Positions 37,295 to 48,738 of a stretch of DNA of 64,000 nt are shown here, piece after piece. The DNA is taken from assembly GCF_001245615.1 (NCBI RefSeq), contig NZ_CWKH01000001.1, positions 1,364,001-1,428,000 of the forward strand. Reading direction: 5' to 3'. The DNA is from Mycolicibacterium neworleansense (lineage in GTDB: Bacteria; Actinomycetota; Actinomycetes; Mycobacteriales; Mycobacteriaceae). Both the position numbers and the translations under genes were made by a program. Numbering within the stretch: the stretch's first letter is position 1; the number at the start of each line of letters is the position of its first letter. Under the pieces are notes generated by a model. The model had not been told where the DNA came from. It ran no database searches and worked only from the letters and a program-made list of their open reading frames with translations.

Positions 37295-40200
37295 GGCTGG
37301 CCTCCATGATCGCGCTGTCCACATCGCGTCCTTCGGCCTTTGCCATCCGGGTCGCCTGCATGACACGCTCGTAGTCGGTGGGCATTACTTTGGTGAATTG
37401 CGCACTGCGCCTGGGCCAATCGGCCAGGATCGAGGCGGCCAGCGTGCTGCCGGTGTGCCGGGCATGGCAGGCCACCACATCGTGCAGCCAGGTCAGGTCC
37501 TCGGCTTCCAGCCGCTGTAGTTTCACCATCTCGGTGTTGACGCGGGCCGGGTCCAGGCCGAGCACATAGGCGATACCGCCCGACATACCCGCGGCCAGGT
37601 TGCGACCGGTCTTTCCCAGGATCACCACCCGGCCACCGGTCATGTACTCGCACGCGTGGTCACCCACGCCCTCGACGACGGCCAGTGCCCCCGAATTACG
37701 GGCGCAGAACCGCTCACCGACCCGGCCCCGCAGGAACACCTCACCCGAGGTGGCCCCGTAGAGCAGGGTATTGCCGGCGATGACGTTGTCCTCTGGCAGG
37801 AACAGCACATCGTCCGGTGGCCGCACGATGACCCGACCACCGGAAAGGCCTTTGCCCACATAGTCGTTGGCATCACCGATCAGTTCCAGTGTGACCCCGG
37901 GCGGCAGGAAAGCGCCGATGGACTGGCCGGCCGAACCGGTCAACGTGACGTGAATGGTGTTGTCGGGCAAGCCGGCCGCGCCGTAGCGGCGCGTGACCTC
38001 CGACCCCAGCAGGGTGCCCACCGTGCGGTTGACGTTGCGGACAGGTAGTTCCAGACGCACCGGATGGGCATCTTCCAAGGCACCCTCGGCAAGTTGGATC
38101 AGGGTCCGGTCGAGGGCCTGCTCGAGACCGTGATCCTGATCGCGGACCCGCCGCCGCTGCGTGAGCGCACTGCCGTCGGCATCAGTCGGGGACGCGAAGA
38201 TCGGGCTGAGATCGAGCCCGCGGCTCTTCCAGTGCGCCACACCGGGAGCGGTGTCGAGTACCTCGGCGTGGCCGACCGCCTCGTCGATGCTGCGGAATCC
38301 CAGCTCGGCGAGGTAGCGGCGGATGTCCTCAGCGATGAATGTGAAGAAGTTCTCCACGAACTCGGGCTTGCCGTTGAACCGCGCCCGCAATTCCGGATTC
38401 TGTGTGGCCACGCCGACCGGACAGGTATCCAGATGACAGACCCGCATCATGATGCAGCCCGACACCACCAGCGGTGCGGTGGCGAACCCGAACTCCTCGG
38501 CGCCCAGCAGCGCCGCCACGATCACATCGCGGGCGCTGCGCATGCCGCCGTCGCACTGCACGGTGATCCGATCCCGCAAACCGTTGAGCACCAACGTCTG
38601 CTGCGTATCGGCCAGCCCGATCTCCCACGGCGCCCCGGCGTGCTTGAGCGAGGTCAGCGGCGCCGCACCGGTGCCGCCGTCATACCCCGAGATCAGCACC
38701 ACGTCGGCATGCGCCTTGGACACGCCGGCCGCGACGGTTCCGACCCCGACACTGCTGACCAGCTTCACGTGGATCCGGGCATCGGCGTTGGCGTTCTTCA
38801 GATCGTGGATCAGCTGGGCCAGATCCTCGATCGAGTAGATGTCGTGGTGCGGCGGCGGGGAGATCAACCCCACGCCTGGTGTGGAGTGCCGCGTCTTGGC
38901 GATGTTGGGATACACCTTGTAGCCCGGAAGCTGACCGCCCTCACCGGGTTTGGCGCCCTGAGCCATCTTGATCTGGATGTCGGTGGCGTTGACCAGGTAA
39001 TCACTGGTGACACCGAACCGGCCCGAGGCCACCTGTTTCACCGCACTGCGCCGCCGCGGATCGTAGAGCCGGTCGACGTCCTCCCCGCCTTCACCACTGT
39101 TCGACCGGCCACCGAGGTTGTTCATGGCGATCGCCATGGTCTCGTGGGCCTCCGCCGAAATGGAGCCGTAGCTCATGGCCCCGGTGTTGAACCGGGTCAC
39201 GATCGACTCGACCGGTTCGACCTCGTCGAGCGGAACCGGGGGTCGCAGCCCCTTCTTCAACTCGAACAAGCCGCGCAGGGTCCCACCTTCCCGGGACAGG
39301 CGGTCGACCTCGTCGGAATACCGGGCGAAGATGTCACGACGCCCGGTGCGGGTCGAATGCTGCAGCAGGAAGACCACTTCCGGGGTGAACAGATGCAGCT
39401 CGCCCTCCCGGCGAAACGCATACTCACCGCCGACCTCCAGTCGCCGGTGCACCCGCTCGGTGGGGTTCTCCGGGTAGGCGCGCCGATGACGCAGCTTGAC
39501 CTCCTCGGCCAGCACGTCCAGCCCGACACCGCCGAGCTGGCTGGTGGTGCCGGTGAAATAGGCGTCGACGACTTCACGGCTCAGCCCGATCGCCTCGAAA
39601 ACCTGTGCGGCGGTGTAGGAGGCGACCGTGGAGATGCCCATCTTGCTCATCACCTTGACCACGCCCTTACCGAGCGCTTTGACGTAATTGCGCACGGCTT
39701 CGGCAGTTTCGATGCCGGTCAGCTCACCCTCGCGAATCAGATCCTCGATCGACTCGAACGCCAGATAGGGATTGACCGCGGCCGCGCCGTACCCGATGAG
39801 CATGGCGATGTGATGGACTTCGCGGGCATCGCCGCTTTCCACCACCAGCGCCACCTTGGTGCGCTCCTTGGTGCGGACCAGGTGATGATGTACCGCCGAA
39901 ACTGCCAGCAGCGACGGGATCGGGGCCCTGGTGTGGTCCGAATCGCGGTCGGAGATCACCAGTGTGCGAGCGCCTTTGGCAATGGCCTCGGTGGCCCGCA
40001 TCTGCAGGTCATCGAGCGCCTCGGCCAGGCCTTCCCCACCGCGTTCGACATCGTAGAGGGCACGCAACACCGTGGTACGCAGGCCCGGATGCTCGCCGTC
40101 GTCGTTGATGTGGACGATCTTGCCCAGCTCGTCGTTGTCGAGAACCGGCCAGCGCAACACGATTTGGCGACATGAGGCCGCCGACGGCTCCAGCAGATTC

Positions 40201-41855
40201 TCCTCGGGGCCCATCACCCGGGCCATCGAGGTAACTACCTCTTCGCGGATGGCGTCCAGCGGCGGGTTGGTCACCTGGGCAAACAGCTCGACGAAATAGT
40301 CGTAGAGCAGTCGTGAGCGCTTGGACAGCACCGCGACGGGAGTATCGGTGCCCATCGATCCCAGCGGCTCCCCGCCTGATGCGGCCATGGGTGTGAGCAG
40401 GATGCGCAGTTCCTCTTCGGTGTAACCGAAGGCGATCTGCCGGCGCACCACCGACTCGTGATTCGGCTGGATCCGGGAACGCTCCGGCAAGGTGCTGAGG
40501 TCCAGCAGTCCGGCGTGCAGCCACTCACCATAGGGTTCGGCCGCCGACAACTGCTCCTTGATCTCGTCGTCGCCGACGATGCGCCCGGCGGCGGTATCGA
40601 CCAGGAACATCTTGCCCGGCTGCAGACGACCCTTGGCGACGATCTCGCCCGAGGGCACGTCCAGCACTCCGCTCTCACTGGCCAGGATGACCCGGTCGTC
40701 GACCGTGCGCCACCAGCGCCCCGGCCGTAAACCGTTGCGGTCCAACACCGCACCGACCACAGAACCGTCGGTGAAGGTGACGCAGGCCGGCCCGTCCCAC
40801 GGTTCCATCAGCGAAGCGTGGAACTTCCAGAACGCACGCTCCGCGGCGTCCATGGTGGTGGCGTTCTCCCATGCCTCCGGGATCATCATCAGCACCGCGT
40901 GCGGCAGACTGCGCCCGCCCAGGTGAAGAAGCTCAAGCACCTCGTCGAAGGACGCCGAGTCAGACGCGTCCGGGGTGCAGATCGGAGACAACCGGCCCAG
41001 GTCACCGGGAATCCGGGCGCTGGCCAGAAGTGCCTCGCGGGCATGCATGCGGTTTCGGTTGCCGCGCACCGTGTTGATCTCCCCGTTGTGCGCGACGAAC
41101 CGGAACGGATGCGCCAACGGCCATGACGGGAACGTATTCGTGGAGAATCGGCTGTGCACAATCGCGATCGCGCTCAGACAGCGCTCGTCGCGCAGATCCG
41201 GAAAGAACTGCGGCAGTTGCATTGTCGTCAGCATGCCCTTGTACACGATGGTCCGGCTGGACAGCGACGCGAAGTACACCGCGTCGGACTCCGTGCTCTG
41301 CTCGGCCCGCTTGCGCAACGGATACACCTTGCGATCGAGCTCGATCCCCCCGACCCGCACCCCACCGGCCTCCGGTGCAGCGACAAACAGCTGCGCCATG
41401 TGTGGCATACAGCCGAGCGCCGTCGTACCGATCTCCGCGCCAACAGGATCGACCGGCACCTCCCGCCAGCCCAACACCTGCAGGCCTTCCTCGACGGCCA
41501 ACGCCTCGATGCGGGTGCGTGCGGCACTGCGCGCACCCTCATCCTGCGGCAGGAAACAGATCCCGGCCGCGAAGGTGTTGCTGCCGTCCTCGGCAGGCCC
41601 CGGCAAGGCGAAGTTGACCACCTCACGCAGCAGTTCGACCGGCAGCTGCAGCAGGATGCCGGCACCGTCGCCGCTGTTGGGTTCGGCCCCGGCCGCACCG
41701 CGGTGTTCGAGGTGCTCGAGCGCGGTCAGCCCGTCAGAGACGATGCCGTGAGAACGGCGGCCCTGGATATCGGTGATCATGGCCACGCCGCAGGAATCGG
41801 CCTCGTTGGCAGGGTCATAAAGCCCCTGCGCCTCTGGCAATGCCGAGAACAGCAC
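37287..41855 (-). CDS. gltB: Glutamate synthase large subunit
   Basis: 1522 residues from a GTG at 41855 with GGAGG nine bases upstream; 16 further upstream residues in frame are not family-like. A 21-residue propeptide precedes Cys22 (EADSCGVAM), the nucleophile of the class II glutaminase domain (about 22-430). The central domain, the FMN domain (about 800-1200, with [18 protein letters not shown]) and the 3Fe-4S ligands in [17 protein letters not shown] follow, and a C-terminal GXGXG beta-helix. It makes two glutamates from glutamine and 2-oxoglutarate with GltD. Confidence 0.97.
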   Translation of the reverse strand: MLFSALPEAQGLYDPANEADSCGVAMITDIQGRRSHGIVSDGLTALEHLEHRGAAGAEPNSGDGAGILLQLPVELLREVVNFALPGPAEDGSNTFAAGICFLPQDEGARSAARTRIEALAVEEGLQVLGWREVPVDPVGAEIGTTALGCMPHMAQLFVAAPEAGGVRVGGIELDRKVYPLRKRAEQSTESDAVYFASLSSRTIVYKGMLTTMQLPQFFPDLRDERCLSAIAIVHSRFSTNTFPSWPLAHPFRFVAHNGEINTVRGNRNRMHAREALLASARIPGDLGRLSPICTPDASDSASFDEVLELLHLGGRSLPHAVLMMIPEAWENATTMDAAERAFWKFHASLMEPWDGPACVTFTDGSVVGAVLDRNGLRPGRWWRTVDDRVILASESGVLDVPSGEIVAKGRLQPGKMFLVDTAAGRIVGDDEIKEQLSAAEPYGEWLHAGLLDLSTLPERSRIQPNHESVVRRQIAFGYTEEELRILLTPMAASGGEPLGSMGTDTPVAVLSKRSRLLYDYFVELFAQVTNPPLDAIREEVVTSMARVMGPEENLLEPSAASCRQIVLRWPVLDNDELGKIVHINDDGEHPGLRTTVLRALYDVERGGEGLAEALDDLQMRATEAIAKGARTLVISDRDSDHTRAPIPSLLAVSAVHHHLVRTKERTKVALVVESGDAREVHHIAMLIGYGAAAVNPYLAFESIEDLIREGELTGIETAEAVRNYVKALGKGVVKVMSKMGISTVASYTAAQVFEAIGLSREVVDAYFTGTTSQLGGVGLDVLAEEVKLRHRRAYPENPTERVHRRLEVGGEYAFRREGELHLFTPEVVFLLQHSTRTGRRDIFARYSDEVDRLSREGGTLRGLFELKKGLRPPVPLDEVEPVESIVTRFNTGAMSYGSISAEAHETMAIAMNNLGGRSNSGEGGEDVDRLYDPRRRSAVKQVASGRFGVTSDYLVNATDIQIKMAQGAKPGEGGQLPGYKVYPNIAKTRHSTPGVGLISPPPHHDIYSIEDLAQLIHDLKNANADARIHVKLVSSVGVGTVAAGVSKAHADVVLISGYDGGTGAAPLTSLKHAGAPWEIGLADTQQTLVLNGLRDRITVQCDGGMRSARDVIVAALLGAEEFGFATAPLVVSGCIMMRVCHLDTCPVGVATQNPELRARFNGKPEFVENFFTFIAEDIRRYLAELGFRSIDEAVGHAEVLDTAPGVAHWKSRGLDLSPIFASPTDADGSALTQRRRVRDQDHGLEQALDRTLIQLAEGALEDAHPVRLELPVRNVNRTVGTLLGSEVTRRYGAAGLPDNTIHVTLTGSAGQSIGAFLPPGVTLELIGDANDYVGKGLSGGRVIVRPPDDVLFLPEDNVIAGNTLLYGATSGEVFLRGRVGERFCARNSGALAVVEGVGDHACEYMTGGRVVILGKTGRNLAAGMSGGIAYVLGLDPARVNTEMVKLQRLEAEDLTWLHDVVACHARHTGSTLAASILADWPRRSAQFTKVMPTDYERVMQATRMAKAEGRDVDSAIMEASRG

Positions 41856-41940
41856 TTGATCGCACCTCCGCAAGTCCGGAACATCCTGGTCCCGGGACTG
41901 CACCGGCCCGAATTTTCAGTGTATCAGCGCAGGTGGGCTA

Positions 41941-42354
41941 CTACTGGCCGGTTAATGTCGGCACCAGGGGGAAGCCCGGCAGGTTCCGCACCACCGTCCA
42001 GGCCACGACGGCCACCACGATGGTCACCACCGCCTGCAGCGGAAACAGCGTCTTCCCCAGCCGCCACCGCACCAACATCCACAGGGCCAGGGCAGGCAGG
42101 CCGGCCAGGACGAAGACGTTGTCGACGACGGCGGCGCCCACATCGCCGTGCAGCAGGTCGTGGGTCATCCGCAGGCCGCCACAGGCCGGGCAGTTCCACC
42201 CGGTCAGAGCCTTGAACGGGCATCCGGGGAACAAAAACCCGGGTCGGTGCGGGTCAGCGACGCCGACATAGGTCAGGGCTCCGGCCCCGAGCAATCCCGC
42301 GGCCGCCAGCGAGTACCGTCCCGCCGCCGTGGCGGTGGGACCGCTACGTTCCAT
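41941..42354 (-). CDS. DUF2752 membrane protein (Rv1616-like)
   Basis: 137 residues from the ATG at 42354 (MERSGPTATAAGR), overlapping the TM2 gene stop by 11 bases. Three or four hydrophobic segments. The family block FPGCPFKALTGWNCPACGGLRMTH (about 43-66; cited here as its key Cys residues at PGCPF and NCPACGG) suggests a Cys-rich site at the membrane. Function unknown. Conserved partner of the TM2-domain gene between lgt and gltB in mycobacteria. Confidence 0.85.
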   Translation of the reverse strand: MERSGPTATAAGRYSLAAAGLLGAGALTYVGVADPHRPGFLFPGCPFKALTGWNCPACGGLRMTHDLLHGDVGAAVVDNVFVLAGLPALALWMLVRWRLGKTLFPLQAVVTIVVAVVAWTVVRNLPGFPLVPTLTGQ

Positions 42355-42742
42355 CGCGAAGCGGACGCCCGTACGGATCACGCACCTTGTCGGTGAGGAT
42401 CAGGACCGCGTCGATGATCCCCCAGATGATGGCGCCGAGAGTGCAGGTGAGCAAACCCACGATCAACTGGATGACACCCAACTTGGTATCGCCGAGGTAG
42501 ATACGCCCGATACCGACGAGGCCGAACAGCCCGAGCAACTGCAGCAGGCCCGCGATCACCTTGGACTTGTCGGAGAACGGCTCACCCGTGATCGGATGGC
42601 GGCCGTACGGCGCGCTCGGATCCCCGTAGGGCGACGGATACGGCGGGTAACCCGGCGGCGGTGGCGGATACCCCGCAGGCGGCGGAAAGCTCGCCGGCTG
42701 CGGGTCGTTCATCGGGTCTCCGGACTGCGACGGATCAGTCAT
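42344..42742 (-). CDS. TM2-domain protein with Pro-rich N-terminus
   Basis: 132 residues starting MTDPSQSGDPMNDPQ. Residues 1-45 are Pro/Tyr-rich (YPPPPPGYPPYPSP). Two membrane segments joined by the tight turn GIGRIYLGDTKLGVIQL make up the TM2 domain at about 60-118. Role unknown. It begins 27 bases after the lgt stop and is translationally coupled to DUF2752. Confidence 0.88.
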   Translation of the reverse strand: MTDPSQSGDPMNDPQPASFPPPAGYPPPPPGYPPYPSPYGDPSAPYGRHPITGEPFSDKSKVIAGLLQLLGLFGLVGIGRIYLGDTKLGVIQLIVGLLTCTLGAIIWGIIDAVLILTDKVRDPYGRPLRDGT

Positions 42743-42769
42743 ACAGTCAGAATGCCAGAGCTCGAGCCC

Positions 42770-45142
42770 TTACCGGTTACGCCGGAACCAACGACGCACC
42801 CGGCCACCTTCCTTGGTCGGCTCATGCTCGACCGCGGTGGGCGTTGCGGGTTCGGCCTCGCCGGTGACATCCTCGGCTTCCACCTCGGAGTCGGGCTCAG
42901 CCTCATCCTCGGCCGGTTCGGAATCCTCGTCGACGACAACCTCATCGGCACCAGCGTCGTCAGCCGCCTCTTCGGCTTCGGCTTCGGGCTCCTCGGAAAC
43001 GTCGGGCTCGACGGCAGCGTCACCGGAGTCTTGTTCGGCATCCTCGCCAGCAGCCACTTCCTCAGCGGCTTCCTCCGACTCGGAGTCCGTGACCTCGGAC
43101 TCATCTTCGCCGGTGTCTTCCGACTCAACCGGCTCTGCAGCATCGTCGGCGGCATCGGTCGCGTCTGTCTCTGTCTCTGCCTCTTCCACGAGCTCGTCGG
43201 CAGATCCGTCGGCGCTCTCTTCGACGGCCACCTCGTCGGCCTCGGCGACGACTTCTTGTGCCTCGGCCTCGGTTTCAGCCTCTGGCTCTTCAGATTCCGC
43301 AGACTCAGCTTCGGCATCCTCTGCCGCTTCCTCAGATTCGGCCTCCGCCTCCGCTTCTGCGAGTTCCTCGGAGTCCTCGGCCTCGACGTTCTCTACCGAG
43401 GCTTCTTCCTCAACGTCCTCAACGGAGTCTGACGACTCAACAGACTCAGCACCTTCGGCTTCGTCCTCGGTGTCGGCTTCCTCAGATTCGGCATCCTCAT
43501 CTGCGGCCACATCCTCGGCGGCTTCCTCGGATTCGGTTTCCGCCTCCGCTTCTGCGGGTGCCTCGACGTCCTCTACTGAGGCTTCATCCTCTGCCGCTTC
43601 CTCAGATTCTGCCTCCGCCTCCGCTTCTGCGGGTGCCTCGACGTCCTCGGCCTCGACGTCCTCTACCGAGGCTTCTTCCTCAACGTCCTCATCGGAGTCC
43701 GACGGCTCAACAGACTCAGCACCTTCGGCTTCGTCCTCGGTGTCGGATGCCTCAGACTCGGCATCCTCATCTGCGGCCACATCCTCGGCGGCTTCCTCGG
43801 ATTCGGTTTCCGCCTCCGCTTCTGCGGGTGCCTCGACGTCCTCTACTGAGGCTTCATCCTCTGCCGCTTCCTCAGATTCTGCCTCCGCCTCCGCTTCTGC
43901 GGGTGCCTCGACGTCCTCTACCGAGGCTTCTTCCTCAACGTCCTCATCGGAGTCCGACGGCTCAACAGACTCTGCACCTTCGGCTTCGTCCTCGGTGTCG
44001 GATGCCTCAGACTCAGCCTCCGCCTCAGGCTCGGCCTCCTCTTCGAGGTCCTCTTCAGCTTCCTCAGGCTCAGTGGCGATCGCCTTCAGTTCGATTGCCG
44101 CCGCAGCCTCAGCTCCGTCGTCCTCACTGGCGCCGACCTCGTCCGGATGCATGTGGTCGGCGTCTTCGTCATCGTCTCGCCCGGCCACCGCAGCGGCCGC
44201 GACAACACCGGTGGTGGCGCCTGCGGTGACAAGCTCCTTGCCGAGCTCATCCAGCGCTGACTCGTCCTCGTACTCTTCCGGCTTGCCCGCCAAGGTCGCC
44301 GGATCTTCACGGCCCTTGGTCGCCAACATGATGTAGACGACCGCACCGATGAACACGAATGTCGAGGTGAAGGTGTTGACCCGGAAACCGGCAAATTCGG
44401 TCGCCGGGTCGGTGCGCATCAGTTCCACCACGAACCGGCCCACGCAATAGCCGGCCACGTAGAGAGCGAACAGCCGGCCGTGGCCGAGGTTGAACCTGCG
44501 GTCGGCCCAGATCAGGAGCGCGAAAATCAGGAGGTTCCACAGCAACTCGTAGAGGAACGTCGGATGAACCACCCGCAGGACCTCGCCCGTGGACACACCG
44601 TTGAGATCGTCGGGCACCCCGGCCGCGTTCAGCCGCCGGTAAATCTCCAGGCCCCACGGCAGCGTCGTGTCACCGCCGTACAACTCTTGATTGAAGTAGT
44701 TTCCGAGCCGGCCGATGGCCTGGGCCAGGATGATTCCGGGCGCGATGGCATCGCCGAAAGCCGGCAGCGGGATCCCCCGCGAACGGCAACCGATCCAGGC
44801 ACCGACACCACCGAGCGCGACGGCGCCCCAGATACCGAGGCCGCCCTGCCAGACCTGGAAGGCGGCGCCGAGCCCTTTGCCGGAGGGGCCGAAGTATGTG
44901 GGCCAGTCCGTCAGGACGTGGTACAGCCGACCACCGACGAGGCCGAAAGGCACTGCCCACAAAGCGATGTCATAGATGACGCCGGCCTGGCCGCCTCGCG
45001 CCTGCCAGCGCCGGTCACCGATCACCAGCGCGGCGATGATGCCCACGATGATGCAGAGCGCGTACGCGCGGATCGGCACCGGGCCCAGATGCCAGACGCC
45101 CTGTGACGGGCTGGGCAAATACGCGAGCACGGTAGTGGTCAA
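42770..45142 (-). CDS. lgt: Prolipoprotein diacylglyceryl transferase with a very long acidic tail
   Basis: 790 residues; the ATG overlaps the trpA stop. Residues 1-275 are a normal seven-helix Lgt with the signature GRLGNYFNQELYG at 144-156, transferring diacylglycerol from phosphatidylglycerol to the lipobox Cys of prolipoproteins. From about 276 to 775 comes a cytoplasmic tail made mostly of Glu, Ala, Asp, Ser and Val, with a repeated block of 85-90 residues, ending in a basic RVRRWFRRNR. M. tuberculosis Lgt already has an extended tail (about 470 residues in all), but this one is much longer. The catalytic part looks intact; the tail's role is unknown. Confidence 0.93.
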   Translation of the reverse strand: MTTTVLAYLPSPSQGVWHLGPVPIRAYALCIIVGIIAALVIGDRRWQARGGQAGVIYDIALWAVPFGLVGGRLYHVLTDWPTYFGPSGKGLGAAFQVWQGGLGIWGAVALGGVGAWIGCRSRGIPLPAFGDAIAPGIILAQAIGRLGNYFNQELYGGDTTLPWGLEIYRRLNAAGVPDDLNGVSTGEVLRVVHPTFLYELLWNLLIFALLIWADRRFNLGHGRLFALYVAGYCVGRFVVELMRTDPATEFAGFRVNTFTSTFVFIGAVVYIMLATKGREDPATLAGKPEEYEDESALDELGKELVTAGATTGVVAAAAVAGRDDDEDADHMHPDEVGASEDDGAEAAAAIELKAIATEPEEAEEDLEEEAEPEAEAESEASDTEDEAEGAESVEPSDSDEDVEEEASVEDVEAPAEAEAEAESEEAAEDEASVEDVEAPAEAEAETESEEAAEDVAADEDAESEASDTEDEAEGAESVEPSDSDEDVEEEASVEDVEAEDVEAPAEAEAEAESEEAAEDEASVEDVEAPAEAEAETESEEAAEDVAADEDAESEEADTEDEAEGAESVESSDSVEDVEEEASVENVEAEDSEELAEAEAEAESEEAAEDAEAESAESEEPEAETEAEAQEVVAEADEVAVEESADGSADELVEEAETETDATDAADDAAEPVESEDTGEDESEVTDSESEEAAEEVAAGEDAEQDSGDAAVEPDVSEEPEAEAEEAADDAGADEVVVDEDSEPAEDEAEPDSEVEAEDVTGEAEPATPTAVEHEPTKEGGRVRRWFRRNR
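43391..44017 (-). repeat. Tandem in-frame repeats in the acidic tail of lgt
   Basis: The 30-base string starting CTCTACCGAGGCTTCTTCCT (plus-strand reading) recurs at 43391, 43661 and 43916, giving periods of 270 and 255 bases, both multiples of three. Within each unit a shorter block around GCGGGTGCCTCGACGTCCTC appears twice. Copies two and three are almost identical. The region encodes Glu/Ala/Asp repeats such as EEASVEDVEAPAEAEAE. Likely to vary between strains by slippage or recombination. Confidence 0.85.
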
Positions 45143-45927
45143 GCTGAAATCCTCTGCCTAACGCCGTTGGCCAGTTCTTCGGTGAGGCGACGGACGGCGT
45201 CCAACCCCTCGCCCAGGGCCGACACCAGCGCCGACCCGACGATGACTCCGTCCGCGTACGCGCCGATCTCGGCGGCCTGCTCGCCCGAACGCACGCCCAA
45301 CCCCACCCCGACGGGGATGTCGGACACTTCCTTGACGCGGCGCACCAATTCCGGCGCCATGTTCGAGACCACATCGCGTGCCCCGGTGACGCCCATGGTC
45401 GATGCGGCGTAGACGAAGCCCCGCGAAGCGTTCACCGTCGACGCGAGCCGCTCGGGCGTCGACGACGGTGCGACCAGGAAGATCCGGTCGAGATTGTGTT
45501 CCTCGGAAGCGGCGATCCAGTCGTCGGCTTCCTCGGGGATCAGGTCGGGAGTGATCAGGCCGTACCCACCGGCAGATGCCAGGTCGCGGGCGAACGTGTC
45601 AACACCCTTGCGCAGCACCGGGTTCCAGTAGGTCATCACAACCGCTCGGCCGCCGGCGTTGCTGATCGCCTCGACCGCGGCCAGGGTGTCGCGCACCCGC
45701 ACACCACCGGCCAGCGCGGCCTCGGTGGCGGCGGCGATCGTCGGTCCGTCCATGCCGGGATCCGAGTAGGGCACCCCGACTTCCACCAGGTCGCAACCGG
45801 ATTCGACCATCGCCGTCATCGCCGCGATCGACTGCTGCACATCGGGGTACCCGGTCGGCAGGTAGCCGATCAGCGCGGCCCGGCCCTCGGCGCGGCAGCC
45901 GTCGAACAACTCCGCCAGCCGGCTCAT
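45139..45927 (-). CDS. trpA: Tryptophan synthase alpha chain
   Basis: 262 residues. Catalytic Glu in [18 protein letters not shown] (about 45-62) and the later Asp of the TIM barrel are present. It cleaves indole-3-glycerol phosphate to indole and glyceraldehyde 3-phosphate and channels indole to TrpB. The ATG overlaps the trpB stop (ATGA) and its own stop overlaps the lgt start, so three genes are translationally coupled. Confidence 0.96.
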   Translation of the reverse strand: MSRLAELFDGCRAEGRAALIGYLPTGYPDVQQSIAAMTAMVESGCDLVEVGVPYSDPGMDGPTIAAATEAALAGGVRVRDTLAAVEAISNAGGRAVVMTYWNPVLRKGVDTFARDLASAGGYGLITPDLIPEEADDWIAASEEHNLDRIFLVAPSSTPERLASTVNASRGFVYAASTMGVTGARDVVSNMAPELVRRVKEVSDIPVGVGLGVRSGEQAAEIGAYADGVIVGSALVSALGEGLDAVRRLTEELANGVRQRISA

Positions 45928-47192
45928 CCCACGCTCCCCTCATCGAGCAGTCCGAACCATTTGGCCGCCGTTTCGACGTCCTTGTCGCCGCGCCCGGATA
46001 AGTTCACCACGATGATCGACGCACTGCCCAGTTCTGGCCCGAGTTTGAGTGCACCGGCCACCGCATGTGCCGATTCGATCGCCGGAATGATGCCCTCGCG
46101 CCGGCACAGCAGCGAGAACGCGTCCATCGCCTCGGTGTCGGTGACGGGGCGGTACTCGGCACGACCGATGTCCTTGAGGAAGGCATGTTCCGGCCCTACC
46201 CCCGGGTAGTCCAAACCAGCCGAGATGGAATGCGATTCGATGGTCTGGCCGTCCTCGTCCTGCAACAGGTAGGAGAACGAACCTTGGAAGGCGCCGGGCG
46301 AGCCACCGGTGAACGTCGCTGCGTGCCGGCCTGTTTCGACACCGTCGCCCGCGGCCTCGAAACCGACCAGCCGCACCGCCGGGTCATCGATGAAGGCGTG
46401 GAACACCCCGATGGCATTCGAGCCGCCGCCGACACACGCGGTCACCGCGTCGGGCAACCGACCGGCCTGATCGAGGATTTGCGCGCGGGCCTCCATGCCG
46501 ATGATCCGTTGGAAGTCACGCACCATCAGCGGGAACGGATGCGGGCCGGCCGCCGTCCCGAAGCAGTAGTAGGTGTTGTCAGCGTTGGTGACCCAGTCCC
46601 GGAACGCCTCGTTGATCGCGTCCTTGAGGGTTTTGGAACCGGCCTCGACCGAGACCACGGTGGCTCCGAGCAGCCGCATCCGCGCGACGTTGAGGGCCTG
46701 GCGCGCGGTATCCACCGCGCCCATGTAGATGATGCATTCCAGGCCCAGCAGTGCGCATGCGGTGGCGGTGGCCACCCCGTGCTGGCCGGCACCGGTCTCG
46801 GCGATGACGCGGGTCTTGCCCATCTGTCGCGCCAGGAGCGCCTGCCCCAGCACATTGTTGATCTTGTGAGAACCGGTGTGGTTCAGGTCTTCTCGCTTGA
46901 GGAAGATGCGCGCGCCACCGGCATGCTCGGACAGTCGGGCCGCCTCGTACAGCGGTGACGGCCGGCCGCTGTAGTGCCGCTGCAGCCGATCGAGCTCGTC
47001 GAGGAACGTCTGGTCGCCGCGAGACTTTTCATACGCCGCGGTGACCTCTTCGATCACCGCCATCAGTGCCTCGGGAACCAACCGGCCGCCGTAGGAACCG
47101 AAATGCCCCCGTGCGTCAGGATCGTGAACGGTGGGTTCGGCGACGCCTGCGCTGGTACGGGGCAATTCGGGCCCCGCGAGATCCGCCATCAA
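45924..47192 (-). CDS. trpB: Tryptophan synthase beta chain
   Basis: 422 residues starting [14 protein letters not shown]. The PLP lysine lies in [13 protein letters not shown] at about 103-115 and the phosphate loop is [10 protein letters not shown] near 248. It condenses indole with serine to form tryptophan. An N-terminal extension of about 30 residues precedes the core, normal for mycobacteria. 34 bases after trpC. Confidence 0.96.
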   Translation of the reverse strand: MMADLAGPELPRTSAGVAEPTVHDPDARGHFGSYGGRLVPEALMAVIEEVTAAYEKSRGDQTFLDELDRLQRHYSGRPSPLYEAARLSEHAGGARIFLKREDLNHTGSHKINNVLGQALLARQMGKTRVIAETGAGQHGVATATACALLGLECIIYMGAVDTARQALNVARMRLLGATVVSVEAGSKTLKDAINEAFRDWVTNADNTYYCFGTAAGPHPFPLMVRDFQRIIGMEARAQILDQAGRLPDAVTACVGGGSNAIGVFHAFIDDPAVRLVGFEAAGDGVETGRHAATFTGGSPGAFQGSFSYLLQDEDGQTIESHSISAGLDYPGVGPEHAFLKDIGRAEYRPVTDTEAMDAFSLLCRREGIIPAIESAHAVAGALKLGPELGSASIIVVNLSGRGDKDVETAAKWFGLLDEGSVG

Positions 47193-47226
47193 AGTGCCTT
47201 TTCGTGCAAGCGGCTCATTGCCTGGT

Positions 47227-48045
47227 TCAGCGAGCCGGTTTCGGGCAGGACGGGTGCGTACCGGCGGTGACCAGATCGGCGACCGCGCTGCGGGGATCCC
47301 CGCTGGTCACCAGGCCTTCACCGACCAGCACGGCATCGGCACCCGCGCCGGCGTAGGCCAGCAGGTCAGCGGTTCCGCGAACACCGGACTCCGCGACCCG
47401 GATGACATTGCTGGGCAACCCAGGTGCGATCCGGGCAAAGCAGTCGCGATCGACTTCCAATGTCTTGAGGTCGCGGGCGTTGACACCGATCACCTTGGCC
47501 CCGGCCTGCAGCGCCCGGTCGGCCTCTTCTTCGGTGTGCACCTCGACCAGGGCCGTCATCCCGAGCGATTCGGTGCGCTCCAACAACGATTCGAGCACCG
47601 ACTGCTCGAGCGCGGCCACGATCAGCAGGAGCAGGTCGGCGCCATGGGCCCGAGCCTCGTGGATCTGGTACGGCTTGACGATAAAGTCCTTGCGCAACAC
47701 CGGGATTGACACCGCGGCGCGCACCGCGTCCAGGTCGGCAAGTGAGCCGTTGAACCTGCGCTGCTCGGTGAGAACGCTGATGATCCGCGCGCCACCGGCC
47801 TCGTAGGCCTGCGCCAGCTGCGCCGGATCGGCGATGTTGGCCAGCTCGCCGCGGGACGGGCTCGCGCGCTTCACCTCGGCGATCACGGCAATTCCCGGCT
47901 CCCGCAACGCAGCCATCACGTTGAGCGGCGGAGGTGCGTCCTGGGCCCGGGCCTTGATATCAGCCAGGCTGATAACGGCCTCGCGGGCGGCAACATCGGC
48001 GCGGACTCCCTCGATAATGGAGTCGAGCACTGTGGCCGAACTCAT
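47227..48045 (-). CDS. trpC: Indole-3-glycerol phosphate synthase
   Basis: 272 residues from the ATG at 48045 ([14 protein letters not shown]). The TIM-barrel motifs [24 protein letters not shown] and [14 protein letters not shown] carry the catalytic Lys and Glu. It closes the indole ring from 1-(2-carboxyphenylamino)-1-deoxyribulose 5-phosphate. An upstream extension in frame has no ribosome-binding site. 93 bases follow trpM, long enough for an internal promoter. Confidence 0.95.
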   Translation of the reverse strand: MSSATVLDSIIEGVRADVAAREAVISLADIKARAQDAPPPLNVMAALREPGIAVIAEVKRASPSRGELANIADPAQLAQAYEAGGARIISVLTEQRRFNGSLADLDAVRAAVSIPVLRKDFIVKPYQIHEARAHGADLLLLIVAALEQSVLESLLERTESLGMTALVEVHTEEEADRALQAGAKVIGVNARDLKTLEVDRDCFARIAPGLPSNVIRVAESGVRGTADLLAYAGAGADAVLVGEGLVTSGDPRSAVADLVTAGTHPSCPKPAR

Positions 48046-48138
48046 CGCCCGTCGGTTCCTTTCTGGTGCCTCCGGGCCGGTCCCGGTTGCCCTCCCTGGA
48101 AGGGTAGCCGTCGCCACACGTTCACCATTCACCGGCCC

Positions 48139-48738
48139 TTATTGTCTTTGATCGCCACCGTCACCGGTTGGATCCTGTCCCTCGTCCAGCGCGTCCCACA
48201 GCATTCGCTCCGACATCGGCTCATCACTGTTCTCGCTCTTGACCGCGTCACGACGGGCCGCCGGTGCCGCGTAGCGACCGGCAATGCCGCGTTTGGCGCT
48301 GTTGGCGGACCGCATGAGCAGCACCGCACCGGCCAGCGCACACACCGCGGCCACCAGAGTCAGCACTGCGCCGCCGTAGGAACGGCTGGTCGCCGTCAAC
48401 TGCGCGAGCGGCACTTCTGCCAGGTCAGCGGCTCGAACCGCGACATCTTTGACCGCCCACAAGCTCATTCCCAGGTACCCCATGCCGGCACTGGCCACCG
48501 CGATCAGCAGGGCCAGCAATCGCAGCGGCCAGCCGTGCACGGCCAGCGCTGCGACCGCGGCGGCCAGCACCAGCAACGCCAGCGGGATCAACGCCGTCGA
48601 CCAGTCCGCGCCGGTCAGTGTTGCGGTCTTGGGTTGGCCCAGCCCATCGAACGAGCTCACCTGGACCCAGGTCATCCGCGACGCCACCCACAGCACTACC
48701 GCGGCGACGACGAACAGCGCCTGCGCTGCCCGCGTCAC
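48139..48738 (-). CDS. Trp-operon-associated membrane protein (Trp_oprn_chp family, Rv1610-like)
   Basis: 199 residues with four hydrophobic helices (about 5-20, 45-65, 70-92, 120-142), an external loop containing the typical [13 protein letters not shown] and a charged C-terminal tail ([16 protein letters not shown]). The family is found in actinobacterial trp operons between trpE and trpC; its role is unknown and it is sometimes called TrpM. Start overlaps the trpE stop as ATGA. Confidence 0.9.
   Translation of the reverse strand: MTRAAQALFVVAAVVLWVASRMTWVQVSSFDGLGQPKTATLTGADWSTALIPLALLVLAAAVAALAVHGWPLRLLALLIAVASAGMGYLGMSLWAVKDVAVRAADLAEVPLAQLTATSRSYGGAVLTLVAAVCALAGAVLLMRSANSAKRGIAGRYAAPAARRDAVKSENSDEPMSERMLWDALDEGQDPTGDGGDQRQ

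Noticed and set aside
35792..37366. GltD starting at 37366
   Set aside because: The extra 24 residues overlap gltB in another frame; the GTG at 37294 gives the known N-terminus.
38064..40175. 700-residue plus-strand open frame opposite gltB
   Set aside because: High-GC antisense shadow of a well-conserved gltB; His/Arg/Gly-rich composition without domains.
42813..44336. Long plus-strand reading frames opposite lgt (Ser/Ala-rich and Arg/Pro/Leu-rich)
   Set aside because: They mirror the repetitive GAG/GCC/GTC codons of the acidic tail; no ribosome-binding sites, no family resemblance, and the minus frame encodes a recognisable Lgt.
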